Part shown: in pieces, positions 33,862 to 42,568 of the stretch
How positions within the stretch are numbered: position 1 is the stretch's first letter
Layout of the letters: each line of letters begins with the position of its first letter
Source: an uncultured Bacteroidia bacterium
Lineage (GTDB): Bacteria > Bacteroidota > Bacteroidia > Bacteroidales > UBA932
Assembly: GCA_902792815.1 (NCBI GenBank)
Contig: CADBAY010000014.1
Location: 1-55,639, forward strand
Direction: 5' to 3'
DNA length: 55,639 nucleotides
Translations under genes and position numbers: made by a program
The notes under the pieces: generated by a model
What the model was told of the DNA's origin: nothing
Database searches by the model: none
What the model saw: only the letters and a program-made list of their open reading frames with translations

Positions 33862-33890
33862 CAGCCACCGCGGGAATACCGGGTGGCTGC
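33862..33890 (+). terminator. Probable terminator hairpin after Rpn copy 1
   Basis: CAGCCACC and its complement GGTGGCTG flank a short loop. The following T-run is weak. The same hairpin follows copy 2 at about 35089-35117. Confidence 0.5.
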
Positions 33891-34192
33891 TTGGTGTATT
33901 TCGGAGCCACACACCTTCAGATTCTGTTTGGCGGTCGCCAGTTGCGCACCCAAACCGCATTTCGGGGCCTTTTTGCTGTTTGCCCGCACAACAAAAAGCC
34001 AGCAAACCGCAGTCGCCGAGCGGCGGACTATCATTTTGCTGATTCTTTAAGAAGTTTTTACGATTCTTTAAGCCTCTCCCGATTATTTGTCCCATCTTTG
34101 CGCTACAGGCCGGGCCGATGTGAATGAACGGGCCGGAGGGAGAGATTAGAGCGTGTCCGGCCTGCTTCTGAAGGCCTAAACTATATCGTATT

Positions 34193-35059
34193 ATGGAAAA
34201 CACTTCTTATGGCGGCCCCGGACGCTACGCCGACATCATGCTTGACCGCTGGTTCAAACGTTCTTTCAAGGAGTACGGAAATGCCAGCCGCCTCATGCTC
34301 CTGTTTCTTCAAGCTCTTATCCCCGAGCGGCGGATTGCCAGCCTCACCTACACGCCCGAAGAGAGCACTAACCAGAATCAGGACGGCAAATCCGTCAGGG
34401 TTGATGTGGAATGTACCGACGAGAACGGACAACGCTTCATGGTGGAAGTGCAGCGCTCCGAGCAGCACGACTTCTTCGACCGTGCGGTATTCAATTCAAC
34501 TTTCGCCATCCAGCGACAGCTACGCGAGGGTGCGGAACGGTTTGCCTTCAAACCGGTGTATTTTATCGGGATCATGCGATTCTCCCTTCACCCCGATGAC
34601 AAACGTTTCCTCTACAGTTACTGCCTCAAAGAGCAGGAGACGGGAGAAACCATGACTGACGACCTGCACTACATCTTCCTGGAGGTCGGGAAGTGCTGTT
34701 CCGCTCCGGATGCTTCGCTGGTTGAGAAGGTCGGTTACGCGCTGAATCATCTGCCCTCCCTTGACGGCAGGCCGGCAGGATTCGATGGAGAAATCTTCGA
34801 CCTATTGTTTTCCTCGGCGGATTTGCATAATTTTGCCCCTGAAGACAAGATAAAGTACGAAAACGACATGACTACAGAACGGGACATACGGAACCAGATT
34901 GCTTTTGCAAAGGATAAGGGATTCGAGGAAGGGCGAGAGGAAGGTATAATAGAAAACCAACTTGAGACAGCGCGAGCGATGTTGGACGATAATTTGGACC
35001 CTAAGCTAATCTCCAAATACACCGGATTGTCAGAAGAACAGATTGCAGCATTGAAGTAG
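34193..35059 (+). CDS. Rpn family PDDEXK nuclease/putative transposase, copy 2
   Basis: A 288-residue near-copy of the gene at 32915. The nuclease core is unchanged (VDVECTDENGQRFMVEVQ). Against copy 1 it lacks one residue near position 8 and 16 residues in the charged C-terminal repeats, and the last part differs (IIENQLETARAMLDDNLDPKLI) before the shared TGLSEEQIAALK end. Both copies look intact, so the duplication is recent or maintained. Confidence 0.92.
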   Translation: MENTSYGGPGRYADIMLDRWFKRSFKEYGNASRLMLLFLQALIPERRIASLTYTPEESTNQNQDGKSVRVDVECTDENGQRFMVEVQRSEQHDFFDRAVFNSTFAIQRQLREGAERFAFKPVYFIGIMRFSLHPDDKRFLYSYCLKEQETGETMTDDLHYIFLEVGKCCSAPDASLVEKVGYALNHLPSLDGRPAGFDGEIFDLLFSSADLHNFAPEDKIKYENDMTTERDIRNQIAFAKDKGFEEGREEGIIENQLETARAMLDDNLDPKLISKYTGLSEEQIAALK

Positions 35060-35086
35060 TTCTAAAACAAATCGCGATACAACCAC

Positions 35087-35118
35087 AGCAGCCACCGCGG
35101 AAGTACCGGGTGGCTGCT
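35087..35118 (+). terminator. Probable terminator hairpin after Rpn copy 2
   Basis: AGCAGCCACC and GGTGGCTGCT form an inverted repeat followed by GTTAATTTTG. It lies between the two convergent genes and may serve both strands. Confidence 0.55.
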
Positions 35119-35133
35119 GTTAATTTTGAGGTG

Positions 35134-36294
35134 TCATTCAAACGTCTTGAAAGAATCCCAGGAACTATTGTCCTCAACAGTCTCCTCGATGCTGTCTGGC
35201 AAGTTGGCGAACAAGTTGAATCCAGTCCAGGCCTCGATCTGGTTCACACTCTTGATGAAGGTTGAATCGGTATACTTTTCGCCATTTTTGTATTCTTTGT
35301 GAGCCAACCAGAATCCGATGGCACAAGCAGACTGAATTTGATTTCCGCTCTTTTTTACCTTTAAGAAAACTTTCCAGTAATAATTTGGAATCGGAACTTT
35401 ATAAGGAACAACGTCCTGACTTCTCCCCGTGAGCTCATAAACTGTCTCATTACCACCCACTGTTTGATAACATGGTCCTGTCACTACATACAGTATGTCC
35501 GTTGTGGTAAACTGTGAGTTGTAGTTGCTCTGATTGCTCGAATCAGTAACCACAAACTGACGCTCGGCGGTCTCTAATGAACTCCAAATACCGCCATTGA
35601 AACTGTTTTGAATTTGCGGCGTCTGGTTAGAGAGGATGTATGTCTGGGCCTTATCAGTCGAATTCTTCCTATCTGCGTCGGGAATCTGATGCCCCCGAGC
35701 AAACAAATTATCGCTGGAGATAGCGAATCCGGAACTAGAGTAGTTTGTTGGATAACTGCTTGAACTAACACTTACCTGATATTCCGGTTTAATGGCCTCA
35801 TTGTAGGACCATGTGGCACGAATTGGAGAGTCCAGCACATCTGCTTCAGTAAGAGTGTATGCTGTCCAAAGCGGAGCACACCGGGAATAACTATAGCAGA
35901 AGGCGTAGTTTCGAGTGGTTCCGGAACGGAAAACGGTTCCTACATAATCTTCATCTCCGGTAGTTGCCGGCAGTTCAAGCCAATCTGAGGGAGCAGATGT
36001 GGCAAAAGTACGAACATCACCATACCGATACTCTCCCCCTTCAATAACATATGCCTTATAATAATATGTCGTGAAGTTCAGCAGACCTGAAAGCACCTTT
36101 GAAAAAGACGAAGACGTACTACCCGACAAGACCTTCGTTCCAAGGTCCCCCGGTTTGGTTCCATAAAAGAACCCCGTTTCGCTAATGGTTTCTGTTGCTC
36201 CCGAAAACGAGCCCAGGAGGGTTGCCCCTCCTGAACTCGGATTTTCAGTCCCTCCGGTAGCTACCTGAGCGGTCGCCTGCGGAGTGGGAGAGCT
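35134..36294 (-). pseudogene. DNA/RNA non-specific endonuclease (NUC1) part, cut off by an in-frame TGA
   Basis: About 387 codons open in the same frame as the 36295-39477 gene and directly after its TGA. The first part has FN3-like wording (ETGFFYGT, YYYKAYVIEGG). The nuclease domain has RGH in FARGHQIPDADR (the first residue of the usual DRGH is Ala here), the metal-ligand segment SNQTPQIQNSFNGGIWSSLE, and LYVVTGPCY. No ATG occurs in this frame upstream of the nuclease; only a TTG at 36129 exists. It therefore reads as the 3' part of one larger gene split by a stop codon. Translation by readthrough or from TTG cannot be excluded. Confidence 0.75.
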
Positions 36295-39200
36295 TCAATT
36301 ACTTACAGTCAAAGAGAAATTTTTAACACGTAAAGCAGCATTTCCTGTAGGATTCACAAGTTTAACAACAACATTACTAGTGTATGTGCTTGTCAATGTT
36401 GTTTGTGCTGACAGGTAGGTACTATTTGTTGGTGCAGTTAAAGTTTTAGACTCTTCCCAAGTTGCTCCTCCATCATAAGAGACATAAAGGATAGCAGCAG
36501 GATTGGTGCCGTTTCCATATTTTGCAACCTCAATTGAAATAATTGCATCAGTGCAGCCTGTTAAATTATAAGCCGGAGATTCCATTGAGCCACCTGAATT
36601 CACTTTAAAATACGCTCCTGTATCGACATTTGTGAAGACCCAGCCTTCCGGAACTGAAGAGTAAGAAGTAAGATTGAAACATGTACCGTCAACAGGAGTA
36701 GCACCGCTATTAGACCTAACAATAATAGACAATGATGTTGACTTCCCTCGATATGTAATTAAAACAGAAGTATTATCAACTGTTAAAGCATCTGACAAAC
36801 TCGGATTGAATGAGAAATCAGACTCGTTATTTGCATAAGCAATGGTATCACCATCTTTGAAAATACTATCATCAGCAGCATCTTCAACAATAGTAGAAAT
36901 AACCAACCCTGTAGGATTAAAGTTCTCTCCAACTGAATAAATGCTCTTTGTGGGTTGCGTGGCAACATCAATTGATTTGAGCTGCCATGTGATAGGTGTT
37001 TCCGTTATTTTCCCTGTCTCTATAATTACAATTTCATTTGTTCCATCGTATTTAGCAGGGTAACCAATAACATCATAATAACCATCCTTCAACACTGTAT
37101 TAGGTTCATACGAAGCTCGCGTAAACAGTTTAATTGAATTTTCACCTTGAGCGATATTGATACTCTTGTTGGTTCCAGACGCCAGTGTTGCTGCTGCTTT
37201 AGATTTTACGATTTTGCACAGACTGCCATCATATGATGCCATATCTGCGTTCAGTTGAGCAATAGTAACAACAACCGGTTCAGGGATAGTAACACCTGGC
37301 GTTTTTGTGGCTTGACTGACATCAACAGAAGTGAGCTCGGGCTGATTCTTATATGTTGTCATATTGCCGCTAATACGTCCAGTATATGAATCTCCGACTT
37401 CAAAACTTGAAGCTCCTTGAATTAAGATACCCGCAGTTGCGTCTTGAATATAGGCATAAACGGTAGAAGATGCTGTATATTTTCCGGTAATGATGGCGTT
37501 TGTAACATTTGCTTCATAAGTATTAGCGCCATTAGCAAGTTCAGTTTTAATCTCAGCTATTGAACCAAGTGCGGCTTTAAGAGTCTTTTGTGTTTGCACA
37601 CCAAAATCTGAAGTAATAAAAGGATCTTCACCTATTGACTTGATTTTGAAGGTGTAGGTCGTATTCTCAGTGAGACCGCTAGCCGTGAATGTGAGACTTT
37701 CTGTGTTTGTTTCTTCCACTACAACAGTATCTCCATTCAAGACTGTATATGTATAGCTAGACGCATTAGGAACTGCCGTCCAGTTTACAACAATATTGTC
37801 TTCTCCGGCAACGAATGTCATAGTCGGAGCGGGGAGATTATAATTAAGAATTTCAAGGCTAGCTTCATCAGATGTAGTAGCAGTATTACGATTTGTATTT
37901 GCAGGATTAGCGGTTACAGTAACGGTATAAGTGCCAGGTTCAAGGTTGGAGAACTCGGCAGTCTGGACACCTGGAGCTATCGTTTTTGCCGTCTGGCCTG
38001 TGCAAGCAACTGTATAATTAGCGGCCTTGGTCACATCGGACCAGGTGACAATGATACCCTTCAGATTCTCAGTCTTAGAAAGAACAATGACCGGCTTGGC
38101 AAGAGGAGATTTCGTTGAACCACCTTCATCCAGTTTATATAATTGGACAAAGTCATAGCCACTCTCATCATCTTTAGGTGTCTGACCCGCATAGCAAGCA
38201 AAACGAGGGCTAGCACAATTTCTTAAAAGAATTCGGGTTTCATCAGCGACATTAGCTATAGTCGCATTGCCTGATGAAATTGTAATTGTCCAATTAGTAT
38301 TCTGGCTTTCTGATGATGCCACATTAAGGGAATTACCGCTAGTCCAAGTTAGATACTTCTCTCCAAGCATGAACGCATACTTCCCTGTCGTAACGGTCGC
38401 ATCAACTAATTCTAGTACCTGCGCTCCGCTAGCAGAAGCAGCTTCAGGTGTAATCGAGTGCTCTGAAATCGTGACTTCTGCCTCAATACCATATTTGGTG
38501 TTTGTAGAGCTAATCCCAGTAAATACCTTGCCTGTATACTCTGACACTAACAGATACTGACCTGGAGTCAGTCCGCCATTCGAATCAACTCTAACATAAT
38601 TGTTTGTGCCGGGCTGTTCTATCACTTCACTATTAGCAACAGTCGTTGCAAAAGAGGTAACGGTATTAGCAGCAAAAGAGATGGTCTTGGTAAAATCCTT
38701 TTCGTACTGGTGCTTGTCCGTGACAACATAAATGGAAAGCGTTGCGTCAGAGACCGGAGCAGTGATAAACCAAAGAGACACTTCGCCATTAGCGGGGACA
38801 GTTATGGGCTCCGAAGTTGCATTCAGATTCAATTCATTTCCGCTATTGGTCCAAGCATCACTAATCATGTTATAAGAACCAAGGAATGGCTTGTTAGAAC
38901 TGATGGTCACAGAGGAAATCTTGTCACCTTCAGTCATTCCCTTGATTTTGATTTTGTTTACGGCCACAACTCGCTTGTACTGCATCGTGAATTCTTTCAT
39001 GCTCTGAGTAGCGTCAAATTCTTCAGGATTTGCCACGAGGATATCAGCGTCAGGGTCAAATGTTCCATCCAGAATAACCTGAGCGTCTGCAAGAGTCGCA
39101 TTCTTATCTGCATCAAGATCAGATGCGAGAATGGAAGTATAAACAAATTTATCAGCAGATGTGTTCGCAAACTCGGCCATAATGGTCAGTTCAGTTTCAT

Positions 39201-39477
39201 CTGAATTAAGAGAGACAGCCAAATCGCTCGGATCCGGAGCAATACCATTCTCAAAGAAATGCATGTTGTCAACATCTCCAGAGGTCCATTTTGTCTGATC
39301 ACCAGAACTAAGCATTACGGTCTTTGTGTCGGCGGAGATGCCTGCCTTAACCTTTACGCTATGTTTGGTAACGGCAGGAAGCTCAGTAATAACCTCAGTT
39401 TCAATTTCCTTATTGCAGGCTACGGTGGCGAGACCGACTATCGACAGGCCACATATGATTTTAAATAAACCCTTCAT
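36295..39477 (-). CDS. Large secreted lipoprotein with FN3, DUF5689 and Ig-like domains (fimbrillin-like N-terminus)
   Basis: A 1060-residue surface protein. The signal ends at lipobox TVAC (Cys21). The domains I read, roughly: fimbrillin-like (30-290), two FN3 domains (about 470-660, TYTVTVTANPAN and NTTYTFKIKSIG), DUF5689 (about 665-850, AYIQDATAGILIQG), a Big_3-type Ig domain (about 855-955) and a C-terminal jelly-roll-like domain ending RVKNFSLTVSN before TGA. It is probably an adhesin or an anchor for the nuclease encoded in frame beyond the stop. DNA here is clearly AT-richer than the flanks. It begins 11 bases after a small peptide gene. Confidence 0.85.
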   Translation of the reverse strand: MKGLFKIICGLSIVGLATVACNKEIETEVITELPAVTKHSVKVKAGISADTKTVMLSSGDQTKWTSGDVDNMHFFENGIAPDPSDLAVSLNSDETELTIMAEFANTSADKFVYTSILASDLDADKNATLADAQVILDGTFDPDADILVANPEEFDATQSMKEFTMQYKRVVAVNKIKIKGMTEGDKISSVTISSNKPFLGSYNMISDAWTNSGNELNLNATSEPITVPANGEVSLWFITAPVSDATLSIYVVTDKHQYEKDFTKTISFAANTVTSFATTVANSEVIEQPGTNNYVRVDSNGGLTPGQYLLVSEYTGKVFTGISSTNTKYGIEAEVTISEHSITPEAASASGAQVLELVDATVTTGKYAFMLGEKYLTWTSGNSLNVASSESQNTNWTITISSGNATIANVADETRILLRNCASPRFACYAGQTPKDDESGYDFVQLYKLDEGGSTKSPLAKPVIVLSKTENLKGIIVTWSDVTKAANYTVACTGQTAKTIAPGVQTAEFSNLEPGTYTVTVTANPANTNRNTATTSDEASLEILNYNLPAPTMTFVAGEDNIVVNWTAVPNASSYTYTVLNGDTVVVEETNTESLTFTASGLTENTTYTFKIKSIGEDPFITSDFGVQTQKTLKAALGSIAEIKTELANGANTYEANVTNAIITGKYTASSTVYAYIQDATAGILIQGASSFEVGDSYTGRISGNMTTYKNQPELTSVDVSQATKTPGVTIPEPVVVTIAQLNADMASYDGSLCKIVKSKAAATLASGTNKSINIAQGENSIKLFTRASYEPNTVLKDGYYDVIGYPAKYDGTNEIVIIETGKITETPITWQLKSIDVATQPTKSIYSVGENFNPTGLVISTIVEDAADDSIFKDGDTIAYANNESDFSFNPSLSDALTVDNTSVLITYRGKSTSLSIIVRSNSGATPVDGTCFNLTSYSSVPEGWVFTNVDTGAYFKVNSGGSMESPAYNLTGCTDAIISIEVAKYGNGTNPAAILYVSYDGGATWEESKTLTAPTNSTYLSAQTTLTSTYTSNVVVKLVNPTGNAALRVKNFSLTVSN

Positions 39478-39488
39478 AATACTACAGA

Positions 39489-39647
39489 TTAATAGAGATC
39501 ATCATCACCCTCTCCAAGGTTATTGACAGTCATAATGCCACCAGCTGATCCAGCTGTACCATATTGGCTCTGGCAAAGCATTCCCTCGAATCTTACCACG
39601 AGGATTTTTGTTGTGGGTGAGCTGTAGAGCTCTTTGATTTTGTTCAT
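39489..39647 (-). CDS. Small peptide, 52 residues, upstream of the large lipoprotein
   Basis: This short gene starts MNKIKELYSSPTTKILVVRF and ends NNLGEGDDDLY. A Gly/Ser-rich middle holds one Cys. It resembles the 45-60-residue Bacteroidota peptides that precede surface-protein loci and typically have a PxxxxLxV start, a Cys/Gly/Ser middle and an acidic end with a terminal aromatic residue. There is no signal peptide. Its stop lies 11 bases before the lipoprotein ATG, so both are in one transcript. A complete promoter lies 102 bases upstream. Function is unknown. Confidence 0.72.
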   Translation of the reverse strand: MNKIKELYSSPTTKILVVRFEGMLCQSQYGTAGSAGGIMTVNNLGEGDDDLY

Positions 39648-39748
39648 AATTGTATTATTTTGATTATTAATATTTTCCGTTCGTTTTGGCGTTTGCGGGG
39701 GGCCGAGTGGTTCGGGGCCGCTTTATACCATGTAAATATAATAGCCCG

Positions 39749-39780
39749 CAAAATTAGATATTATTTCATTGTTTTGCAAA
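39749..39780 (-). promoter_or_regulatory. Complete promoter for the small peptide/large lipoprotein operon
   Basis: On the minus strand TTTG (39777-39780) and TAATTTTG (39749-39756) are 20 bases apart, the full -33/-7 pattern. It implies a leader of about 95 bases. Confidence 0.65.
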
Positions 39781-39800
39781 CTTCTGAGAGGGTTTTTTGG

Positions 39801-39838
39801 GGATTTCTCGACTCACTGCGTTCGCTCGAAATGACAGG
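39801..39838. repeat. Dispersed GAGCGAACG repeat, inverted copy
   Basis: The minus strand reads CTGTCATTTCGAGCGAACGC, continuing AGTGAGTCGAGAAATCC. It is a diverged member of the family at 29590-29671. Confidence 0.65.
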
Positions 39839-39853
39839 AGGGTGCTGGGATAA

Positions 39854-40057
39854 GCGCACAAAAAACAGGTTTCTGTGTCAATCCGGGCTGTTAAAAGCCA
39901 AAAAGCGCACAGAAACCTGAATATTGTGTCAATTTTGCTCCGGAAGAACGGAAAACCGCACAAAAGCCGGAGATTTGTGGCAAAAGCTGCTCCGGACAAG
40001 CAAAAAGCGCACAAAAGCCGGAGAAGTGTGTCAATCGGCCGGAAAGAGCCCACAGGG
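39854..40057. repeat. 51-bp tandem repeat array A
   Basis: Four units begin at 39854, 39905, 39956 and 40007, exactly 51 bases apart. Each starts G/C-CGCACA, has a variable centre, then TTGTGTCAA (or a close variant) about 20 bases in, giving a CACAA/TTGTG dyad, followed by about 23 variable bases. It lies just downstream of clpB and is homologous to array B. The 448-base gap 39648-40095 holds this array, the GAGCGAACG repeat, and the promoter of the small peptide gene. Confidence 0.85.
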
Positions 40058-40095
40058 CAGGCCCCGGGCAAGGGGCACCCGCCGCTATAAGGGCG

Positions 40096-42153
40096 TTACT
40101 TTTGCGTAATCACTATCCCGCTCGGGCAGGCGTCCACAATGATGGTTGACTCTTTGTGGATGCGGCCTTCGAGGATCTCTCGGGCGAGGCGGTTGACCAG
40201 CTCGCGTTGAATGAGCCTCTTGACGGGACGGGCGCCGAACGAAGGATCGTAGCCGTTGCGCACAACATAGTCCTCGAACGCAGGACTGTACTCCAGCCGC
40301 ACGTTGTCGTCTTCCAACTTCTTCTGCAGCAGGCTCATCTGTATCCGCACTATCTGCCTGATATCCTCGGGAGTCAGAGGATCGAACTTCACGATCTCGT
40401 CGATACGGTTGATGAACTCGGGCCTCATACGGAGCCGCAGTTCCTCCTCTTTAAGGTTCGACGTCATGATGAGAATCGTGTTCTTGAAATCGACCGTGCG
40501 CCCCTTATTGTCGGTCAGACGGCCGTCGTCGAGCACCTGCAGGAGGATGTTGAACACATCGGTGTGAGCCTTCTCGATCTCGTCGAGCAGCACCACGGAA
40601 TAGGGCTTGCGCCGCACCGCCTCGGTGAGCTGTCCGCCCTCGTCGTAACCCACATATCCCGGGGGCGCACCCACCAGACGCGACACAGTGTGCGCCTCCT
40701 GGTACTCGCTCATATCGATACGCGTCATCATATTCTCGTCGTTGAAGAGGAACTCCGCCAGAGCCTTCGCGAGCTCGGTTTTACCCACGCCGGTGGTGCC
40801 CAGGAAGAGGAAGCTCCCGATGGGACGGTGCTCGTTGCTCAGGCCCGCACGCGAACGCCTCACGGCATCGGACACGGCGCCTATGGCTTTGTCCTGGCCG
40901 ACGACTCTCTTGTGCAACTGCTCCTCCATTCGCAGGAGCTTCTCTTTCTCGCTCTCGAGCATACGGTTGACGGGGATGCCGGTCCAGCGCGCCACCACCT
41001 CGGCGATGTCGTTGGGTGTGACGGACTCGGTGATGATGGGGTCTTTGATGGCGGCCTGCTTGGCGCTAAGTTCCGAGAGCCTCTGCTGGGCGGCGGCAAG
41101 TTTGCCGTAGCGGATTTCAGCCACGCGGCCGTAGTCGCCGGAGCGTTCGGCAATGGCCGCATCGCGCTTATAATCTTCGATTTGCGAGCGCAGGTTGTTA
41201 AGCTCCGTCACGATGCCTTTCTCCTCGTTCCAGCGCTTCTCGAGCGCCGCTTTCTTCTCTTTGGCCTCGGCGAGTTCGGAGTCGATCTTCTCACTCTTGA
41301 GCGACGTGCCTTCGCGCTTGATGGCCTCCTTCTCGATCTCCAGCTGACGTATGCGGGAGTTCAGGTCGTCGATGGGTTCGGGCACCGAATTCATCTCCAG
41401 ACGCAACTTGCTGGCCGCTTCGTCCACCAGGTCGATGGCCTTGTCGGGGAGGAAACGGTTGTTGATGTAACGATGGCTGAGGTTCACCGCAGCTATAAGG
41501 GCGTCGTCTTCGATGCTCACACGGTGGTGCGTCTCGTACTTCTCTTTGAGGCCACGGAGAATGGCGATGCTCTCGGCGGGCGAGGGTTCGTCCACCATTA
41601 CCTTCTGGAATCGGCGCTCAAGGGCCTTGTCTTGCTCGAAGTATTTCTGGTACTCGTCGAGGGTTGTGGAGCCTATGGTGCGGAGCTCACCCCTTGCAAG
41701 GGCAGGCTTTAGAATGTTGGAGGCGTCCATAGCGCCGCTCGTACGGCCTGCGCCCACGAGGGTGTGAATCTCATCGATGAAGAGGATGATTTCGCCGTCC
41801 GATTCGACGACTTCTTTGACGACTCCTTTGAGGCGTTCCTCAAATTCGCCCTGGTATTTTGCACCGGCTATCAGGGCGCCCATGTCGAGCGAGAAGACCT
41901 TGCGGTCTTTCAGGTTCTCGGGCACCTGGCCGTTGACTATTTTCATTGCTATACCCTCGGATATGGCGGTTTTGCCCACGCCGGGCTCGCCAACGAGGAT
42001 AGGGTTGTTCTTGGTCCTTCGGGACAGAATCTGGAGGACCCGTCGTATCTCGTCGTCCCGGCCTATCACCGGGTCGAGTTTTCCTGCTGCCGCGGCCTGG
42101 TTAAGGTCGATGGCGTACTTGCTTAAGAATTCGTATTTGTTTTCCATAATCAA
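40096..42153 (-). CDS. clpB: ClpB-type AAA+ disaggregase lacking the N domain
   Basis: A 685-residue ClpB. NBD1 starts at once with [14 protein letters not shown] and Walker A GEPGVGKT (55-62). The coiled-coil middle domain spans about 250-390, which identifies ClpB rather than ClpA/C. NBD2 has [17 protein letters not shown] and [16 protein letters not shown]. It unfolds and rescues aggregated proteins with DnaK. The usual N-terminal Clp-N domain (about 150 residues) is missing and is not encoded upstream, where array B lies. A short NBD2 segment between MTSNL and [12 protein letters not shown] is also reduced. Start could be Met1 or Met3. Confidence 0.92.
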   Translation of the reverse strand: MIMENKYEFLSKYAIDLNQAAAAGKLDPVIGRDDEIRRVLQILSRRTKNNPILVGEPGVGKTAISEGIAMKIVNGQVPENLKDRKVFSLDMGALIAGAKYQGEFEERLKGVVKEVVESDGEIILFIDEIHTLVGAGRTSGAMDASNILKPALARGELRTIGSTTLDEYQKYFEQDKALERRFQKVMVDEPSPAESIAILRGLKEKYETHHRVSIEDDALIAAVNLSHRYINNRFLPDKAIDLVDEAASKLRLEMNSVPEPIDDLNSRIRQLEIEKEAIKREGTSLKSEKIDSELAEAKEKKAALEKRWNEEKGIVTELNNLRSQIEDYKRDAAIAERSGDYGRVAEIRYGKLAAAQQRLSELSAKQAAIKDPIITESVTPNDIAEVVARWTGIPVNRMLESEKEKLLRMEEQLHKRVVGQDKAIGAVSDAVRRSRAGLSNEHRPIGSFLFLGTTGVGKTELAKALAEFLFNDENMMTRIDMSEYQEAHTVSRLVGAPPGYVGYDEGGQLTEAVRRKPYSVVLLDEIEKAHTDVFNILLQVLDDGRLTDNKGRTVDFKNTILIMTSNLKEEELRLRMRPEFINRIDEIVKFDPLTPEDIRQIVRIQMSLLQKKLEDDNVRLEYSPAFEDYVVRNGYDPSFGARPVKRLIQRELVNRLAREILEGRIHKESTIIVDACPSGIVITQK

Positions 42154-42233
42154 TCAGCTGGGCCCCACTTGTGAGACCCGTTTTGCTTTAGGTCAAATTA
42201 TATTCCACTGACAATTTGTCAGCCCCGGCCCGG

Positions 42234-42363
42234 GCGCACAAAAAAGTGTTTTTTGTGTCAAAAGCAGCGTTCTACGGGCCAAAAGCGCACAAATACCGGG
42301 TTTTTGTGTCAAAACAGCTGGTTCAAAGTCACTTTTGCCACAAATCAGCTGTTTTTGTGCGCT
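42234..42363. repeat. 51-bp tandem repeat array B
   Basis: Units begin at 42234, 42285 and 42336, 51 bases apart; the last is partial and merges into hairpin element B. Units have GCGCACAAA (TGCCACAAA in the third) and TTTTTGTG, forming CACAAA/TTTGTG dyads. The sequence is related to array A, in the same plus-strand orientation. It occupies the clpB upstream region. The 415-base gap 42154-42568 holds this array, hairpin element B and the secG terminator. Confidence 0.85.
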
Positions 42364-42372
42364 TGGGGCCCT

Positions 42373-42504
42373 GCTGCCGGCCGGGGAGGGAGGGGGCGCC
42401 GGAGCCGTGGCCGCCCGTGGCCACGTGAACGGGAGGGGCCCGGCCGAAGGCTGGGAGGGATGAGCGCAGCGAAGCTCCGGCCCCCTCCCTCCCCGGCCGG
42501 CAGC
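42373..42504. repeat. Large hairpin element, copy B
   Basis: Arms at 42373-42404 (32 nt) and 42475-42504 (30 nt) are complementary apart from a two-base bulge. Inside are the hairpin GTGGCC-GCCCGT-GGCCAC (42407-42424), GTGA, the core GGGAGGGGCCCGGCCG (42431-42446), AA and GGCTGGGAGGGAT (42449-42461). The core is identical to copy A at 23387-23418 while the stems differ. Confidence 0.8.
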
Positions 42505-42511
42505 AAGGCAC

Positions 42512-42543
42512 AAAAAATCCTGCGGGCCGGAGCCTGCAGGATT
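42512..42543 (-). terminator. Terminator of the sigma54 activator-lptE-TPR-secG operon
   Basis: AATCCTGC (42516-42523) and GCAGGATT (42536-42543) form an 8-bp stem; the minus strand then has a run of six T. It lies about 26 bases after the secG stop. Confidence 0.8.
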
Positions 42544-42568
42544 AAACGATTTCCAAACGGGGCCGAGA

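Larger units (their letters stand above)
32646..33892. repeat. Tandem duplication, unit 1 (leader, Rpn gene, terminator)
   Basis: This stretch repeats at 33924-35118 with a 1278-base offset. It holds a leader of about 270 bases, the first Rpn gene and a hairpin (33862-33890). The leader contains GCTTTTTG/CAAAAAGC inverted repeats, two copies of GATTCTTTAAG, a CATCTTTG box (32815-32822), and CAGGCCGG (32828-32835) complementary to CCGGCCTG (32879-32886). The gene-free leader is covered by this entry. Confidence 0.88.
33924..35118. repeat. Tandem duplication, unit 2 (leader, Rpn gene, terminator)
   Basis: The second unit matches 32646-33892 almost base for base, including the leader, promoter-like box and terminator hairpin. 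The main difference is in the charged C-terminal repeats of the gene. Confidence 0.88.

Noticed and set aside
32915-35059. Composite transposon or insertion sequence
   Set aside because: No terminal inverted repeats or target-site duplications flank the Rpn genes; the repeat is a tandem duplication.
36295-36297. TGA recoded as an amino acid (alternative code)
   Set aside because: Several clear genes in the window end in TGA at the expected length, for example the PBP1A gene at 15574.
39854-40057. CRISPR array
   Set aside because: The 51-base period and repeat/variable pattern recall a CRISPR, but repeats are degenerate, there are only four, and no cas genes are present.
39766-40071. Minus-strand protein with 17-residue repeats
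   Set aside because: The frame is open only because 51 is a multiple of 3; arrays A and B favour different frames, and there is no start signal.
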